Positions 1-10,521 of a stretch of DNA of 64,000 bases are shown piece by piece (the first letter of the stretch is position 1; every line of letters begins with the position of its first letter). The stretch is from the NCBI RefSeq assembly GCF_000400465.1, contig NW_008806296.1:50749-114748 (forward strand), given 5' to 3'. The translations under genes and the position numbers were made by a program. Origin of the DNA: Wallemia ichthyophaga EXF-994. Taxonomy: Eukaryota > Basidiomycota > Wallemiomycetes > Wallemiales > Wallemiaceae. Under the pieces are notes generated by a model that was not told the DNA's origin, searched no databases, and saw nothing but the letters and a program-made list of their open reading frames with translations.

Positions 1-195
1 AGTAATCCCCTAGCTGATATGCTCTGCTATGGCTGCTACACTAATCTCACTGATTCGCGCGCCCGTTCTCATGTCAATTACGCTCTGCCAGGATGGACAG
101 ATGAGTATGCCGAGAAACAGAAAGTGACGGAATCAGAGATGCGCAAGGAGATTGAGGATTGTCTGATAGACGACAATGACAATGACAATGAGTAG
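1..195 (+). CDS. CTU2: Cytoplasmic tRNA 2-thiolation protein 2 (Ncs2/Ctu2), C-terminal part, 5' end outside window
   Basis: The open frame starts at base 1 and ends with TAG at 193-195, giving the last 64 residues of a protein. It contains LCYGC and ends in EIEDCLIDDNDNDNE. The family ends the same way: human CTU2 has LLCYGC and closes with IRDCLIEDSDDE. Ctu2/Ncs2 works with Ctu1/Ncs6 in the cytosol to transfer sulfur from Urm1 to U34 of tRNAs for Lys, Gln and Glu. The Cys pair belongs to the C-terminal zinc-binding part. Only the 3' end is visible, so length and introns cannot be judged. The call rests on the two matching C-terminal motifs. Confidence 0.82.
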   Translation, partial: SNPLADMLCYGCYTNLTDSRARSHVNYALPGWTDEYAEKQKVTESEMRKEIEDCLIDDNDNDNE

Positions 196-1132
196 TTTTG
201 TACAATTATATTTTATTTATTTCGCCATCTCAAACAGTAAAGCACACGCGATGGACGATTTGCTCAAGAATCTGAGATATAAACTTTTGAGTCGAATTGG
301 GGATTGGATTGGATTCAAGTGAAGCAAGCTGTATCAGCTGAAGTTTTGCGAGTGTGAGATTATGTCTTGTACAGTAGTCCACACTCCCATCACAATCAAA
401 ATTAAGACATATTCCATTTCCACGTCGTTTCTATCAAGTACAGCTTGTTTCCACAATTGACCGTTGTACAAGAACAATTGCTCGATGATATAATTCAAAT
501 CGAGGGTTGTTCGCTGTGTCGGGTTATGTCAAAATTCCCTGCAGCTTTCTTTGAAGGGTGACATCTTCTCGCAGATGAATCTCACATAACACGTCTCAGA
601 TTTACACACGCTCCATCATCTCTTCAAACCATCCGTGTCAGACAGGGACTTGGAACGGGGTACTTAGAGTGCTGAGCACTGAGAATGCTCAAATAGCTTT
701 TCTTTTTTTAAATATTTTTGCTGAACTTTTCCTCTGTACATCAATGTTTCATTAAGCGGCATCCGTTTGATGTTTCAAAGCGAATGGGTCAACTCGCGGA
801 GAAATACTGAAACGGTTTCTCGGACGTCAGGTGCGTATGTTCCATCGAATGCGCTCCTTAATGTATGCAATCCACCTTTCCGATCCCAGCTATTGAACTA
901 TTCTTGTCCTCTGGAATGGAGCAGTGAGCTTGGACCATAGAGCAAAGTGCCTTGCGATAGTTTCAATGCGATATAAATACGTAATTTCACATAATTAGAC
1001 ATATTCCAGCACCTGCCAAATTAGCGGACGCTGTCCAGACGGTCAGTCCGCCCCTATAATGTGTACCTGATAAGAAAGTGAGGAGGCACATATATTTTTT
1101 TTTACTGCTGTCAATCAACTGCTAACTGAACA
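196..1132. other. Intergenic stretch of about 0.94 kb without recognised gene
   Basis: I see no convincing coding frame, tRNA boxes or repeats here. The right part is presumably the promoter of the secreted-protein gene: a TATA-like gcgatataaata lies near 967-978 and a T-run near 1094-1103. The gap is long compared with typical spacers in this window. Confidence 0.5.
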
Positions 1133-1741
1133 ATGAAACTCACTGCACTGCTATCAATCGCTGCGATCGGCGCAACAGCCTCAGCACACCTCCTGCACAG
1201 ACAGGACAGCCTTGGGGAGTCGTCCGAGCAGTGCCTCCAGAATGAGTGCAGCAGCTTGTACAGCGCAGTACGGAATGACTGCTACAGCGACTCAGACAGT
1301 ATCGATAACATGAGCAACAAGCAGAAACACCAGCTGTACGGCTGTTTCTGCGATGCTTTCAGAAGCGCGTCGGACGATTGCAAGACGTGTGCATCGAACG
1401 CTGGGCTGGATTTCAGCAGCTTGACTAACGAGTACTGCTCGGAGGCTAGCGATAACTCTAGCCCAATTACTTCCGTTGCTTCCATCTCAAAAACCAGCTC
1501 AAAACAATTGCATAGCTACACAAGCACACACGGAGACTCTTCAAGCTCTTCTCCTACTTCTACTCCTACTTCTACTCCTACTTCTACTCCTACTTCTACT
1601 CCTACTCCTTCTCCTCCGCCATCGGACGGCAACGAAAACGACGACTCTGAACAAGACGGCGATTCCGGTTCTCTAACTGCGATCCCATCAATTACTTTCA
1701 TGGCTTCTGCGCTGGTATTGGCGAGTGCACTAGCACTCTAA
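1133..1741 (+). CDS. Predicted secreted, GPI-anchored Cys-rich cell-surface protein
   Basis: The 202-residue product, without visible introns, starts with a signal peptide (residues 1 to about 18, ending TASA). An ectodomain with eight cysteines follows (34, 39, 50, 71, 73, 83, 86, 102), including a CFC pair. Next comes a Ser/Thr/Pro-rich stalk built on a TSTP repeat (about 139-160) and an acidic patch. The hydrophobic C-terminal tail ends ASALVLASALAL, typical of a GPI-attachment signal. Eight cysteines suggest four disulfides, as in CFEM-type and other fungal wall proteins, but I do not see the CFEM spacing and do not assign that family. The role is presumably cell wall or surface. Confidence 0.75.
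   Translation: MKLTALLSIAAIGATASAHLLHRQDSLGESSEQCLQNECSSLYSAVRNDCYSDSDSIDNMSNKQKHQLYGCFCDAFRSASDDCKTCASNAGLDFSSLTNEYCSEASDNSSPITSVASISKTSSKQLHSYTSTHGDSSSSSPTSTPTSTPTSTPTSTPTPSPPPSDGNENDDSEQDGDSGSLTAIPSITFMASALVLASALAL
1551..1608 (+). repeat. 12-nt tandem repeat encoding (TSTP)n
   Basis: About four and a half copies of a 12-nt unit (ctcctacttcta) lie inside the stalk of the GPI-anchored protein. The unit is a multiple of three, so copy-number change would lengthen or shorten the stalk without a frameshift, as in other fungal adhesin-like proteins. Confidence 0.85.
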
Positions 1742-1858
1742 GCCAGCGCCTAAAATTAAGCATACCACTGGACGGTGTGCTATTTCTAATTTGCCCATTC
1801 AATGTGCTCCAATCCTCTTTGATATAATTGTTGCAACAAAATACATACTCTTTCACTC

Positions 1859-2633
1859 ATGTCCATCACATATGAATGCGTCCTTCTCGGCACATTCGAC
1901 AGCAGTCTACTGGACAAAGTGCGCGACAAGCTGCGGGTGATATGCGACGCGAATGGTGATCTGCACTGCCACGAGAAAGTAATGAGTGTGCAAGCTGGGC
2001 CCAACACGACGAATGGACGGATGGTGATGCGGCGGGAGGGTATTGACGAGACGGATGAGTCTGCCAAGTGGTGCGTGTGTGTAAAGTGGCGCAGGGTTTG
2101 CAATTCTTACAAGCCACCAGGACTGCTGTGCGTATTTTCAGAGCTGAACCAGCGGTGAGTTTGGCCTTTCGAGCTGAGCTGATCACATAGCACAGCCATA
2201 GCCGCACTTTCCCAACTAACGCACAAAAGTCTCGCTACAACCCACAGCTTCTCATCCGCTCCACTATCAACTTGCCCCTCGATACCAATCACAATGCTGT
2301 CGAGTTTGTGCAGGCTCTCGGATACAACCCGAATCACGAATTCAGCAAGCGCGGCGATACGTATATGTGCAACGGCGTCATAGTCGGCGTCTACCAACTC
2401 CATAATGTCGGTGTCGGTGTCTGTCTATGAGTTACGCACACTAACTAAACCTCCCCTAGGTAAATGGAGAGCGCGTACATGAAGATAATGTGTGGATGGT
2501 CGAAGTGCGCAGCTTGCCAGTCGTGCCTGACCAGAGTGCAGTCGCCGATCCGCTCAATGTAGCCATGCACAATTGTCTCAAACTGAAAGCCACACTGAAA
2601 CCATTAGTCTTGTTAAAACGGGTAGAGCACTAA
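1859..2633 (+). CDS. MED18: Mediator head-module subunit Med18/Srb5
   Basis: The gene is spliced; proposed exons are 1859-2070, 2121-2154, 2230-about 2406 and 2460-2633. The joined protein has LRVICDANGDLHCHEK near the N-terminus, FVQALGYNPNHEFSKRG in the middle and LKPLVLLKRVEH at the end. These align with human MED18 (LRGLCD.., FLMEMGFRMDHEFVAKG and LKPLVHLEKI). Splicing the 50-nt first intron preserves a Trp codon across the junction and restores W-TAVRIFRAEPA, matching the W-x-L-R-x-x-G-x-P block. Med18 binds Med20 and Med8 in the Mediator head and contacts Pol II. The third intron's donor is ambiguous: GT at 2407, 2413 or 2419, all in frame. Confidence 0.85.
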
Positions 2634-2813
2634 TCGCACTCATGACACTAACCGATCTAACCGCACTTAACAATCTATGTAAAAGTAACTAATTTATCAC
2701 CGTTATTTCTATAAATAAACTTAAGTCTGGGTATACACTTAGTCGTTTGCATTTTGTGAGCGCAAGACAAGTTCAAACGAGAGAGTTTAATCTCATACGT
2801 TAACCGCCAAATC

Positions 2814-5800
2814 TTAGAAGAAGCCAGACTCTGACAGCATTCTAGCCATTTTCTCATCGTCTCTCTCCCTAGGTTCGAGTTTCAAACTGATTGGGAACGC
2901 GTCAGGTGCGCTGTCAGACTCTTCCAGCTGCTGTAAAACTATTTTTGATATTTGTGGTATAGGTGTGAAATTGTATGGCGTTGCTTGATATTGCTGTATC
3001 TCTGAAATCAAATCAGCTGCCATCTGACGCTTAGCAAAGTTGACAAGAGGGAAAGAATCTGGTCCACCACCTGGTGGCGAGGTTAGCTGCTGCCCTCCTC
3101 TTTCTGCATCCTTCAAGAAATCTGGATTCCCGTCCGTTATGAATGTCAGATAAGTTAGGTAGACACCTGCGTTACGTAAGTTTGTGATATTTGGTATGCA
3201 ACACCTTTACACACCTAAAAATGGTACACAGGGCGGATTGATATTGCGCAAAAGTTGCTTGTAATTAGCAAAGTTCTTCGTGCTGTCGATTGTAGTATCG
3301 AGAGACTGTTGGATATTAAGCGCCTTTTGAGACATCTGATCCCATGTTCGCTTCAGTCTTCTAATAGGAGGGCTGTTGATACCAGCAATGATACCCGCCA
3401 TGGTCGAAAAGTTGTTCAGCGCTCTACACCTCTCAGCCACATAGATGAACCATTTCACCATCGCAGCTCTCTTTTTAGAATCATCGCCCATTCCAAGAAC
3501 AGAGTGGGTAACCCACGCAGCCAGTCTGTTGGAAAGTTGGATCATAGTTCTAATATTTCTAGCTTTGTGCTTTTTAAGATGCTCAGGACCACTCCAATTC
3601 TTATTGAGGCATTCATCAGGTTTAATTCTGTTGAAGTTGTGTGACTCAATAATTGTAAGCTGTCGAGCCATCTCCAAAGGATCTATATCCATCAACTTGA
3701 GTTTCTTAGAGTTTTTAGGGAGAATAGGTTGTGGAGGGAAATTTTGAGCCGTTATGATCTTCTTCGGTTCCAGCCCGCCTCTTGATTCTCGCCTCTCTAC
3801 AATTTTTTTCAAGTAGCGCACCGGTCCTACTATGGTCATTGGTATATCAGAATCAGCAAAGTGCCTAACACGTTCGAGTATGTAGTTATCTCTATTCTCG
3901 TCAAAGTGGTGCTCGAGCCATGACTTCATTACGTTGATAACACGCAGCTGGACCACCATCTGCTTTTTCTCCCGCCACATTGTGATTTCATTCTCAACCA
4001 ACCAGTCTGGCGGACATAGGTGGAATCGTCTAATCAGTAAATCAAAAACCTCTTCAGACGTTGAGAAAGAAGTGTATGTCATCAAAAATGTTTTGCTGAA
4101 TTTGAGATCTGTGAGGTTATGAGATTTCTAACTCTCATTGAAAACTACCAGCTTACCTGAATGTTCATGTGTCGTTAAACGCTCCACCAGAGCTGGCACA
4201 GTACCGCCCTTTACGCTTCCATTTGGTTGGAGTATGAGAGAGGTACCGTAGTCACTATCCAAGAAGTGTGTTTGATGCGTATTTGTCGAGCTCTGTGAAG
4301 GGCGTTGCACTCTACCGAGTGACGCTGAGTTAGAGTTGGTGTTATTTTCGGTATTACTTGGCAGACTTTCACGACCGCTTTCTCCCAACAGCTTCTGCAA
4401 CTTCTGCCTTTGCGCGAATTTGTGCTGCTCTTGCAGCTCCTCCACAGACACAACCTGTGTTGTATACTGCGAACTTGTCGTCTGAGAATGAGAATGAGTG
4501 CGACTTTGAGGACTAGAAGCTGAATCTGATTCATGTCGATTCGTGTGATCACCACTGTTACTTGGCTCCATTCCACCGATATCACTATCGTCATCAGCGA
4601 CTGACTCCATCGGCGCACCAGCTGCACTCTTGCTCGATCTGATCGATTGCCCTCCCTCCAACTTGGAGAGCTGTAATGATCTTTCTCCAATTTGCGTAGG
4701 GCCTGACAGTTGCTCATTTGACGTTAGTTGGTATTGTATATCCGCAATCTCAACCAGAGACAACAGACTTTCAAGTACATCAGATGAGGATGACTCTATC
4801 TTGGATATGTCTTTAGATATACATCCTATCAGAGCCTCGCATACTTCAATTTCAGCAAGATTCATACTGATAAGATCCTGGAGTTGCACCAAGGCATTGC
4901 CTGAAGAAATCGACAAGCTCAGCTTAGCTTTCTCGAACTCGTGCAAGAAAGAGTGAGCTTTAGTGACTAAGTTCATGTATTGAGAGTCGTTGGCACTCAG
5001 TTTCGTCGTGACATCTTGTCCCAAGATAGGTGAATCGGGCGGATGAGTGGGTGGCGGTAGCCCGTCGAAATCCAGCATAGGGAGAACGTCAACCTCTTCA
5101 GTCGAATTGCAAAATCTTGTGAGTGTAACTAAACAAGATTGTATGGATGGGAGAAGCTCAGCTGGAAGTTTATTGACTGTTCTGGTTTCTACCTTCTTCT
5201 CCTTGCTCTTTGTTGATTGAGATCTACTTTGTTCATTCATTTCCGGATCTACTTCCAAGTCTGAATCTGGCTGTGCTTCTTCATCCTCTTTGATTTCTGT
5301 TGTCGATATAACCTCTTCATCCTGCTTGATTTGCGCAAGGAACTGATTTAACGACCGAAGAGCCTCTCTAGCATCGCCACCCAACTGCTCTAGCTGAAGT
5401 AGAGTTGGTTTTCCCATATCTCTCCTTCTCCTTACGGTAGTTACGTGCATGATCTCTAACGATTCGGAACGTGGTCCTAACACAGCGAGTGTCTGTCTGG
5501 ATGGCAAACCATCTCTAACATCCAAAGCACTCTCGATGAAATCCTGCAGAATGTTTTGTAGATCCGCGACGTCCTCGTTCATTTGCTCAAGAGCTTTTTT
5601 AACAATGCGGCCTGACTCATCAGTAGGTAAGAAGCAAAGAATGCTTTTAGTTGCTTCAGAGGTGAGTGTGCATTTCGAAAGAGCCGCGGTTAGTCGTCTT
5701 TGCGTTGCTTTAAGTGATATAATCGAAGATGGGAGTGATTTGATTGAAACTGACGAGTTTAGTATGCCAGTGCTGAATAGAACAGATCTGATACTATCTG

Positions 5801-6706
5801 TGGCAGTTTCAATAGCTATTTCAATCTCATTTGACTGTTTGAAATGAACATTCTGTCTATGCTGTGAAAGCTGATCTTCGTTTGAGTTATTTGAATCATT
5901 GAGATTTGACGGGTTAGGCTCGTCGATTGGACCTTCGATGTCAGAGTCTCTTCTACCAATTGCAGATGCCTCAGCTGTCCAATTGAGCGAAGAGGCGTTG
6001 ATGAGAGCCTCAAGTGCGACAATAGCCTGAGCTGAGAGGTCTTCTAAAGAAGGTTGAATGGCAGGTCTAAGAGCAATAGCGACTTGCAAGTCGTCATCTT
6101 TCAAAGTGAGTAAGTCGAAGTTATCGAAGCTGTTGCTATTGAGATCGGAGCTAAACTCTCTGGTGACGTTGGTCGACGTGGGATTGGCCGTGGACATTTG
6201 CGAGTAAATAGGGTTAGTTGGAGTGATTGAAGGGCTTTGCTGGTGATCGACAGAAGGGGAGCCATTGAAAGTGGGTAAATAAGCAGAATTGGGCATTTCT
6301 AGTGATTGCTGGCCAGTTTGAGTGTTGAAGTAGTAGATATTTCCATCCAAGCTTGCTTGCGGTATCCAGTACTCGTCCGGGGTCATATTCTGAGATTCAG
6401 GGAGAGGACTGAGAATATCCTGTTCAAGGAGAGCGGCAGCTTCGTCATCGGATATCTTTATGACCTGTGCAACAGTGCGTAAGTCCAAAGTGGTTCAAAC
6501 TGGCTCGATTGGCTCAAATTGAAACTAAAACTTACGTGATTTGAGGGGAACCATCCTCTGTCGTTTCCCAGCAGACCATCCCACCAGCCCGAGTCGAGCG
6601 TCGTTAATACTTCGATTACGTCCCCGATTACAAAGGGGAGAGAAGAGGAATCGTGCGATTGGTAATTGTAAGCAGCGCGAACGAAGAACGTTGTACTGCT
6701 CGACAT
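2814..6706 (-). CDS. Ras guanine-nucleotide exchange factor, Cdc25-like, with SH3 and degenerate WW
   Basis: Exons on the minus strand are 6536-6706, 4157-6464, 3215-4108 and 2814-3166; phases agree and give 1241 residues. An SH3 domain opens the protein (residues about 5-57, ALYDY-like AAYNYQ, DGLLGNDRGWFPSNH). A WW-like segment follows (about 90-115, DEYWIPQASLDGNIYYFN) in which the second Trp is Leu. A long low-complexity middle leads to the REM domain (about 830-930, FSKTFLMTYTSFSTSEEVFDLL) and the catalytic RasGEF domain (about 967-1225, containing FNRIKPDECLN and ALNNFSTMAGIIAGINS). Such proteins load Ras with GTP at the membrane upstream of adenylate cyclase or MAPK. Its upstream neighbour on the same strand is a Ras-family GTPase. 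Confidence 0.92.
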
Positions 6707-6817
6707 TAATTTTTATTCGTCTATTATCTATATATTTAACTGATGGGAGTGATGCGTTGAGATGTGTATGTGCACTCAGACTGTGCTCAGGCCATTGCAT
6801 GAAAATTAAGAGTACAG

Positions 6818-7646
6818 TCACATTAATATACATTTGCTCTTTGAGCCTTTTCGACTTCTCTCCCTGTGCCTCCGCTTGCGATGCTTTCTCGCGTCTATAT
6901 ACATTTTGGCCAGATCCATAAACGCCTTTTCAACGCCAATTTCAAGCTTAGCTGATGTTTCTAGGTAGCTTAGACCTTGCAATGCCCCCGTAGGCTTGAA
7001 ATCAGCTGGAAACATCCCTGTCCCAAGTAAGTCCGGCTTCACAACTTGATTCATTTTCACGTACTTTCAAATCCTAAATCCACTTTATTACCACAAAGTA
7101 ATATTGGAATGCGCTTAACGTCATTTGTATCCTTTATTCGCTTGATATCCTCCATAATTGGCATCAAGTCGTGATAAGTTGAAGGATTGTTTAGCGCGAA
7201 TACCAGCAAGAACGCACTGCTCTCGCGTATAACCGATTCACGTAAAGAGACCATCTGCTCAACACCCGCTGTATCCGTTATCTGCATTCTGCACGGCTTC
7301 CCTTGCTCCACCTGGGCTATCTTGGTGAAACTGTCCTCGATCTGCACGTGCAGGCGTGAATTTGGGTTTCTATGAGGGGCGGGAACACTCACAGTTGGAT
7401 CATACTGCGTTTACCCGTTAGCTTTGCCTCAACCATTATAGCTATTTGGCTATATTACAATATATAGCACGCTACACTCACATTCTCGTAGAATGAACCG
7501 TGCACGAATCTTACCGTCATGGACGACTTGCCTACCGCGCCTGCGCCTAGTACGCATATCCTTATTGATCGCATTGGAAGATCGCTAAGAGGTACCTGAG
7601 ATATTATTTGGATGAGGGTAGTTTCCAGCTGGCCTATGACGTACAT
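6818..7646 (-). CDS. Ras-superfamily small GTPase, Ras/Rap (Rsr1)-like, CaaX-terminated
   Basis: Exons are 7482-7646, 7393-7404, 7065-7341 and 6818-7017. The product has 217 residues, or 193 if the ATG at 7574 is used, which is the more usual start for this family. Visible motifs: P-loop GAGAVGKSS, switch I YDPTIEDS, switch II DTAGVEQM, NKVD, and ETSAK. A polybasic tail ends in the prenylation box CILM. The residue equivalent to Gln61 of Ras is Val; Rap has Thr and Rsr1 has Ile there, so a Rap/Rsr1-like protein in polarity control is plausible, though not proven. Exon 2 is only 12 nt and encodes exactly YDPT. The RasGEF gene lies 111 bp downstream on the same strand. Confidence 0.88.
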
Positions 7647-7815
7647 AATTTATTCGTGTTCCGCTTTGGGCAGCTTGCGCAAGAAAAATACATTTTATGC
7701 TACGCGTAAACGTATGCATGCAGCTATACACAGTCAGTCAGCCGGTCTATCAAATCCGATCCAAATCAATTCATTATCGTGAAAATATTCGTCAAGATAT
7801 CTTACAAAACTTTGT

Positions 7816-9110
7816 TCAAAGTTTGGCTTGTTTGGTGAGGTATTTGACGTTATCGTTGATAATCTTAACAGCGCCAAGTACCATTTCATCGACAATCTCC
7901 TGCGCAGTCTCAACTTTGTCGATGGATCCGCTGACTTTGCCCATCAGCCACATTCTCGTCTTTGCAGAGATCTCAGGTCTCTTTTCAAGCTCCACTTCGT
8001 GTGGCACTAGACCTTTCGAGGTGAGCTCCTTGATTTCATCGCGCCTTTCCTCTTCCCAGTGTTTTACGTAATCGTGTCCGTAAACTCTCAATGGTCTGCC
8101 CGTGTAGATGAGAGTGCGAATATTGTCATCCCATGTCGACTTTAGTACCAAATCCTTGTGTATTTTGGGTGCAGCGGCTTCCGCACACGCAACGAAACGT
8201 GTTCCGACCCAGACACCCGAAGCGCCATATCTGCTAATGTGAAAAAAGAGTCAATCAGAAAACTCCTACTCACGACAAAGCTGCTGCTAATCCTTTGCTG
8301 TTGTAGATACCGCCAGAAGCTACGACCTGGATCTGCTTGCCTGTGAGGGGACTCTTTGTGCCCTGGACGGCTTCTACGACGGTAGGGATAAGAACGCTGG
8401 TTGGTACGTCTCCTGTGTGGCCGCCACCTGCAATTTGTCATTCAGTTTGAATGAGATGAGCAAATCAATCACGATACACACCCTCTCCACCCTGAGCAAT
8501 GAGTATATCAGCACCAGCGTCGATCGCCTTCTTTGCGTGCTTTGGGTGCCCGATCATATTCGCAACTGTCGTTGATTAGATGTGGTCGGTTGTATCGCAT
8601 GACTTCTCACCGGGTATACCAGCCTCATGGAGCCTTTCAACAGCAAAGTTGGGTGGAACGCCAACAGCGCACACGAAGAGACTTGCTTTGTTTCGAATTA
8701 TAACATCTAACAACTCCGGGAGCTGTCCCTTTGTGTAGTCGTAATTTGTCTTCCGTGCCGATCCGCCGACTTGAGGGAGAAGTAAATCGACGCCAAAGGG
8801 GGCGTTCTTGTCGTTGAGCGATGATTTGAGCTCGTCTATTTGGTGTTGGAGGTTCTTAGGCGTGTAGCCGAGTCCTGAGGATGTCTAAGAGGGGGTTTTA
8901 GGGTATGAGTAGACATCCACACACCACCGAGGACTCCAATACCGCCAGCATTAGTCACAGCAGCAGCGAGCCTGTGGATTCGTTGGCTTGTCACGTGTGT
9001 CTCAGCCACAGAACAACTCACTTGCTACCTGCTGCAACATTCATTCCCGCGAGCATAACTGGGTGCTTGATATTCAATAATTCTGTAAGTGCTGTGTTTA
9101 ACGAGGACAT
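7816..9110 (-). CDS. Nitronate monooxygenase / 2-nitropropane dioxygenase family protein
   Basis: Six exons (9022-9110, 8925-8971, 8611-8874, 8482-8565, 8274-8427, 7816-8230) join in phase to 350 residues starting MSSLNTALTELLNIKHPVML. The TIM-barrel, FMN-binding family is shown by IKHPVMLAGM at the start, NAGGIGVLGG, PFGVDLLLPQVGG, the GIPGVAN loop, AGADILIAQGGEGGGHTGD, and VVASGGIYN and GASGVWVGTRFVA near the C-terminus. Fungal members oxidise nitronates such as propionate-3-nitronate using FMN and O2 and are usually cytosolic. Introns are 43-54 nt. The 350 bp upstream (9111-9458) hold no other gene I can see. Confidence 0.9.
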
Positions 9111-9458
9111 GATGACCGTTTATACACAACCGACAGGGTTGAGACCTCAAAGACCCTAAATACAAAAACAGGAATTAAGAGATCTTCTGTCTGCATTGCT
9201 GGCTGGAACTGCCTTCTTTTAGGCTGGGTAGCGTTTGCTAATAATATAATATATTCATCTCACAACCGGTGTTTACAAGCGGTGAACCGGTGGTGGATAC
9301 CCGGTTATTTGAAGGTAAAGTAATTATGTAACGCAATCTTACATCATTTGAATATCCTATTTCAGCTAATTTCAAGTCTCCGACTGTCCTCCACACCGCG
9401 AAAGGTGCAAATGAATATTTTCACAAGTTAGATTGTATAAAGGTAACAAAACAAGCAA

Positions 9459-10475
9459 TCATTCTAAACTTTTACTTTTACGCTTCTTTGATTCGCTTGT
9501 AGTATTTTTGTCATTATTCTTTTCCTTCTTTTCCGATGACTTGTCATCAATTTTCACTTTCTTCTCCTTCTTGTCTTTCTTATCAGCTTTGCCAGCACTA
9601 TCTGTCTTTACTGAACCTTTCTTATTCTTCTTATCCTTCTTACCTGCATTGTCCTTGTTCTGTCCTCTCTTGCCCTTGTTTTCATCTTGCTCACTAACAG
9701 CAAGTCGCCGCCGCTCATCTGCATACTTGGCCTTGTTTGCTTTCTTACGCTCACGTCTAAGCACTCTCTTGGCCTCCTTAGCCTCCATATTTTCCTGGGT
9801 ACCTGTCTCATTCATATCCGATTCGACGTGTTTCTTCTCAACTTCGTCCAAAGGAACTGGCAGTGTTTTCTGTGCTTGTAGTTTACGCAGCAAGCGCTTC
9901 TCCTTTGCAATCTTAGCCTGATTAGTGCGTTTTTCTTCCTTTTTAGATTTCTGTTTTGGCATTGAGCCTTGCTGCTCGTTGTATGTATCAATATAAGCAT
10001 GGACATCGTCGTCTGTATCCACGTTATTATCTTTGATGAACTGTCTAAACTTGTTTATACGCCTGTTGTGAGCCTTGGATTTGAGATGCTCGTTTCCAAA
10101 TTTATCCGCTGTAAACAGCCTTCCTGGGCAAATAGCGCAACGCTTATGGGGATATTCGCTGAACAGAGGTGAAGTGAGTGCGTTGTGGATGGTGATATCC
10201 TCTAGCTCAGAGGCACTTGAATAACTGTCTTCTTCGTCGTTCTCGTCCACGTCGTCGTCGTCGATCTTTTCGTCGTCGTTGTCCTCGCTGTCATTCTCAC
10301 TGCCATCGTCACTGCCATTCTCACTGTCATTCTCGCTGTCTTCACTCCCCTCACTTCCCTCGCTATCGCTGCCAGACTCGTCTGAATCGGACACAGCGCC
10401 TCTCAAGCCCTCTGCGAGTCCAATTTTATCCTCTAATTCTGAGCGTTTCTGCCTTTTAGCTGCTCTTTTGAACAT
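9459..10475 (-). CDS. Charged, probably nucleolar protein with one U1-like C2H2 zinc finger
   Basis: This single-exon gene encodes 338 residues. A basic start (MFKRAAKRQKR) is followed by a Ser/Asp/Glu tract (about 28-95). A finger of the form CAICPG..F...HLKSKAHNRR (about 112-140) comes next, then a Lys/Arg/Glu-rich second half with many KKDKK runs. The finger has the C-x2-C and H-x5-H spacing of U1/matrin-type RNA- or dsRNA-binding fingers. Acidic tracts plus a KKx-rich tail are typical of ribosome-biogenesis factors, which fits its divergent neighbour, a Dhr2-like helicase, but this is inference. I do not recognise the orthologue by name. Confidence 0.6.
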   Translation of the reverse strand: MFKRAAKRQKRSELEDKIGLAEGLRGAVSDSDESGSDSEGSEGSEDSENDSENGSDDGSENDSEDNDDEKIDDDDVDENDEEDSYSSASELEDITIHNALTSPLFSEYPHKRCAICPGRLFTADKFGNEHLKSKAHNRRINKFRQFIKDNNVDTDDDVHAYIDTYNEQQGSMPKQKSKKEEKRTNQAKIAKEKRLLRKLQAQKTLPVPLDEVEKKHVESDMNETGTQENMEAKEAKRVLRRERKKANKAKYADERRRLAVSEQDENKGKRGQNKDNAGKKDKKNKKGSVKTDSAGKADKKDKKEKKVKIDDKSSEKKEKNNDKNTTSESKKRKSKSLE

Positions 10476-10521
10476 ATCGTTCTACTTGGGAAGAGAGAAG
10501 ACCTTCTTGTTTAGGACGTCG
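10476..10521. promoter_or_regulatory. 46-bp bidirectional promoter between zinc-finger gene and DEAH helicase gene
   Basis: The two start codons (minus at 10475, plus at 10522) are 46 bp apart. Both transcripts must therefore share a core promoter, or each must use sequence inside the other gene. No TATA box is obvious. Confidence 0.6.

Noticed and set aside
1476-1676. Poly-leucine 66-aa frame
   Set aside because: A frame-shifted reading of the TSTP repeat of the secreted protein.
2866-2885. GGTTCGAG B-box-like sequence in the RasGEF gene
   Set aside because: It is inside the last coding exon and lacks an A box and a fold.
9433-9921. Hydrophobic 162-aa plus-strand frame
   Set aside because: It is the antisense shadow of the Lys/Glu-rich tail of the zinc-finger gene; Lys codons read backwards give Phe/Leu.
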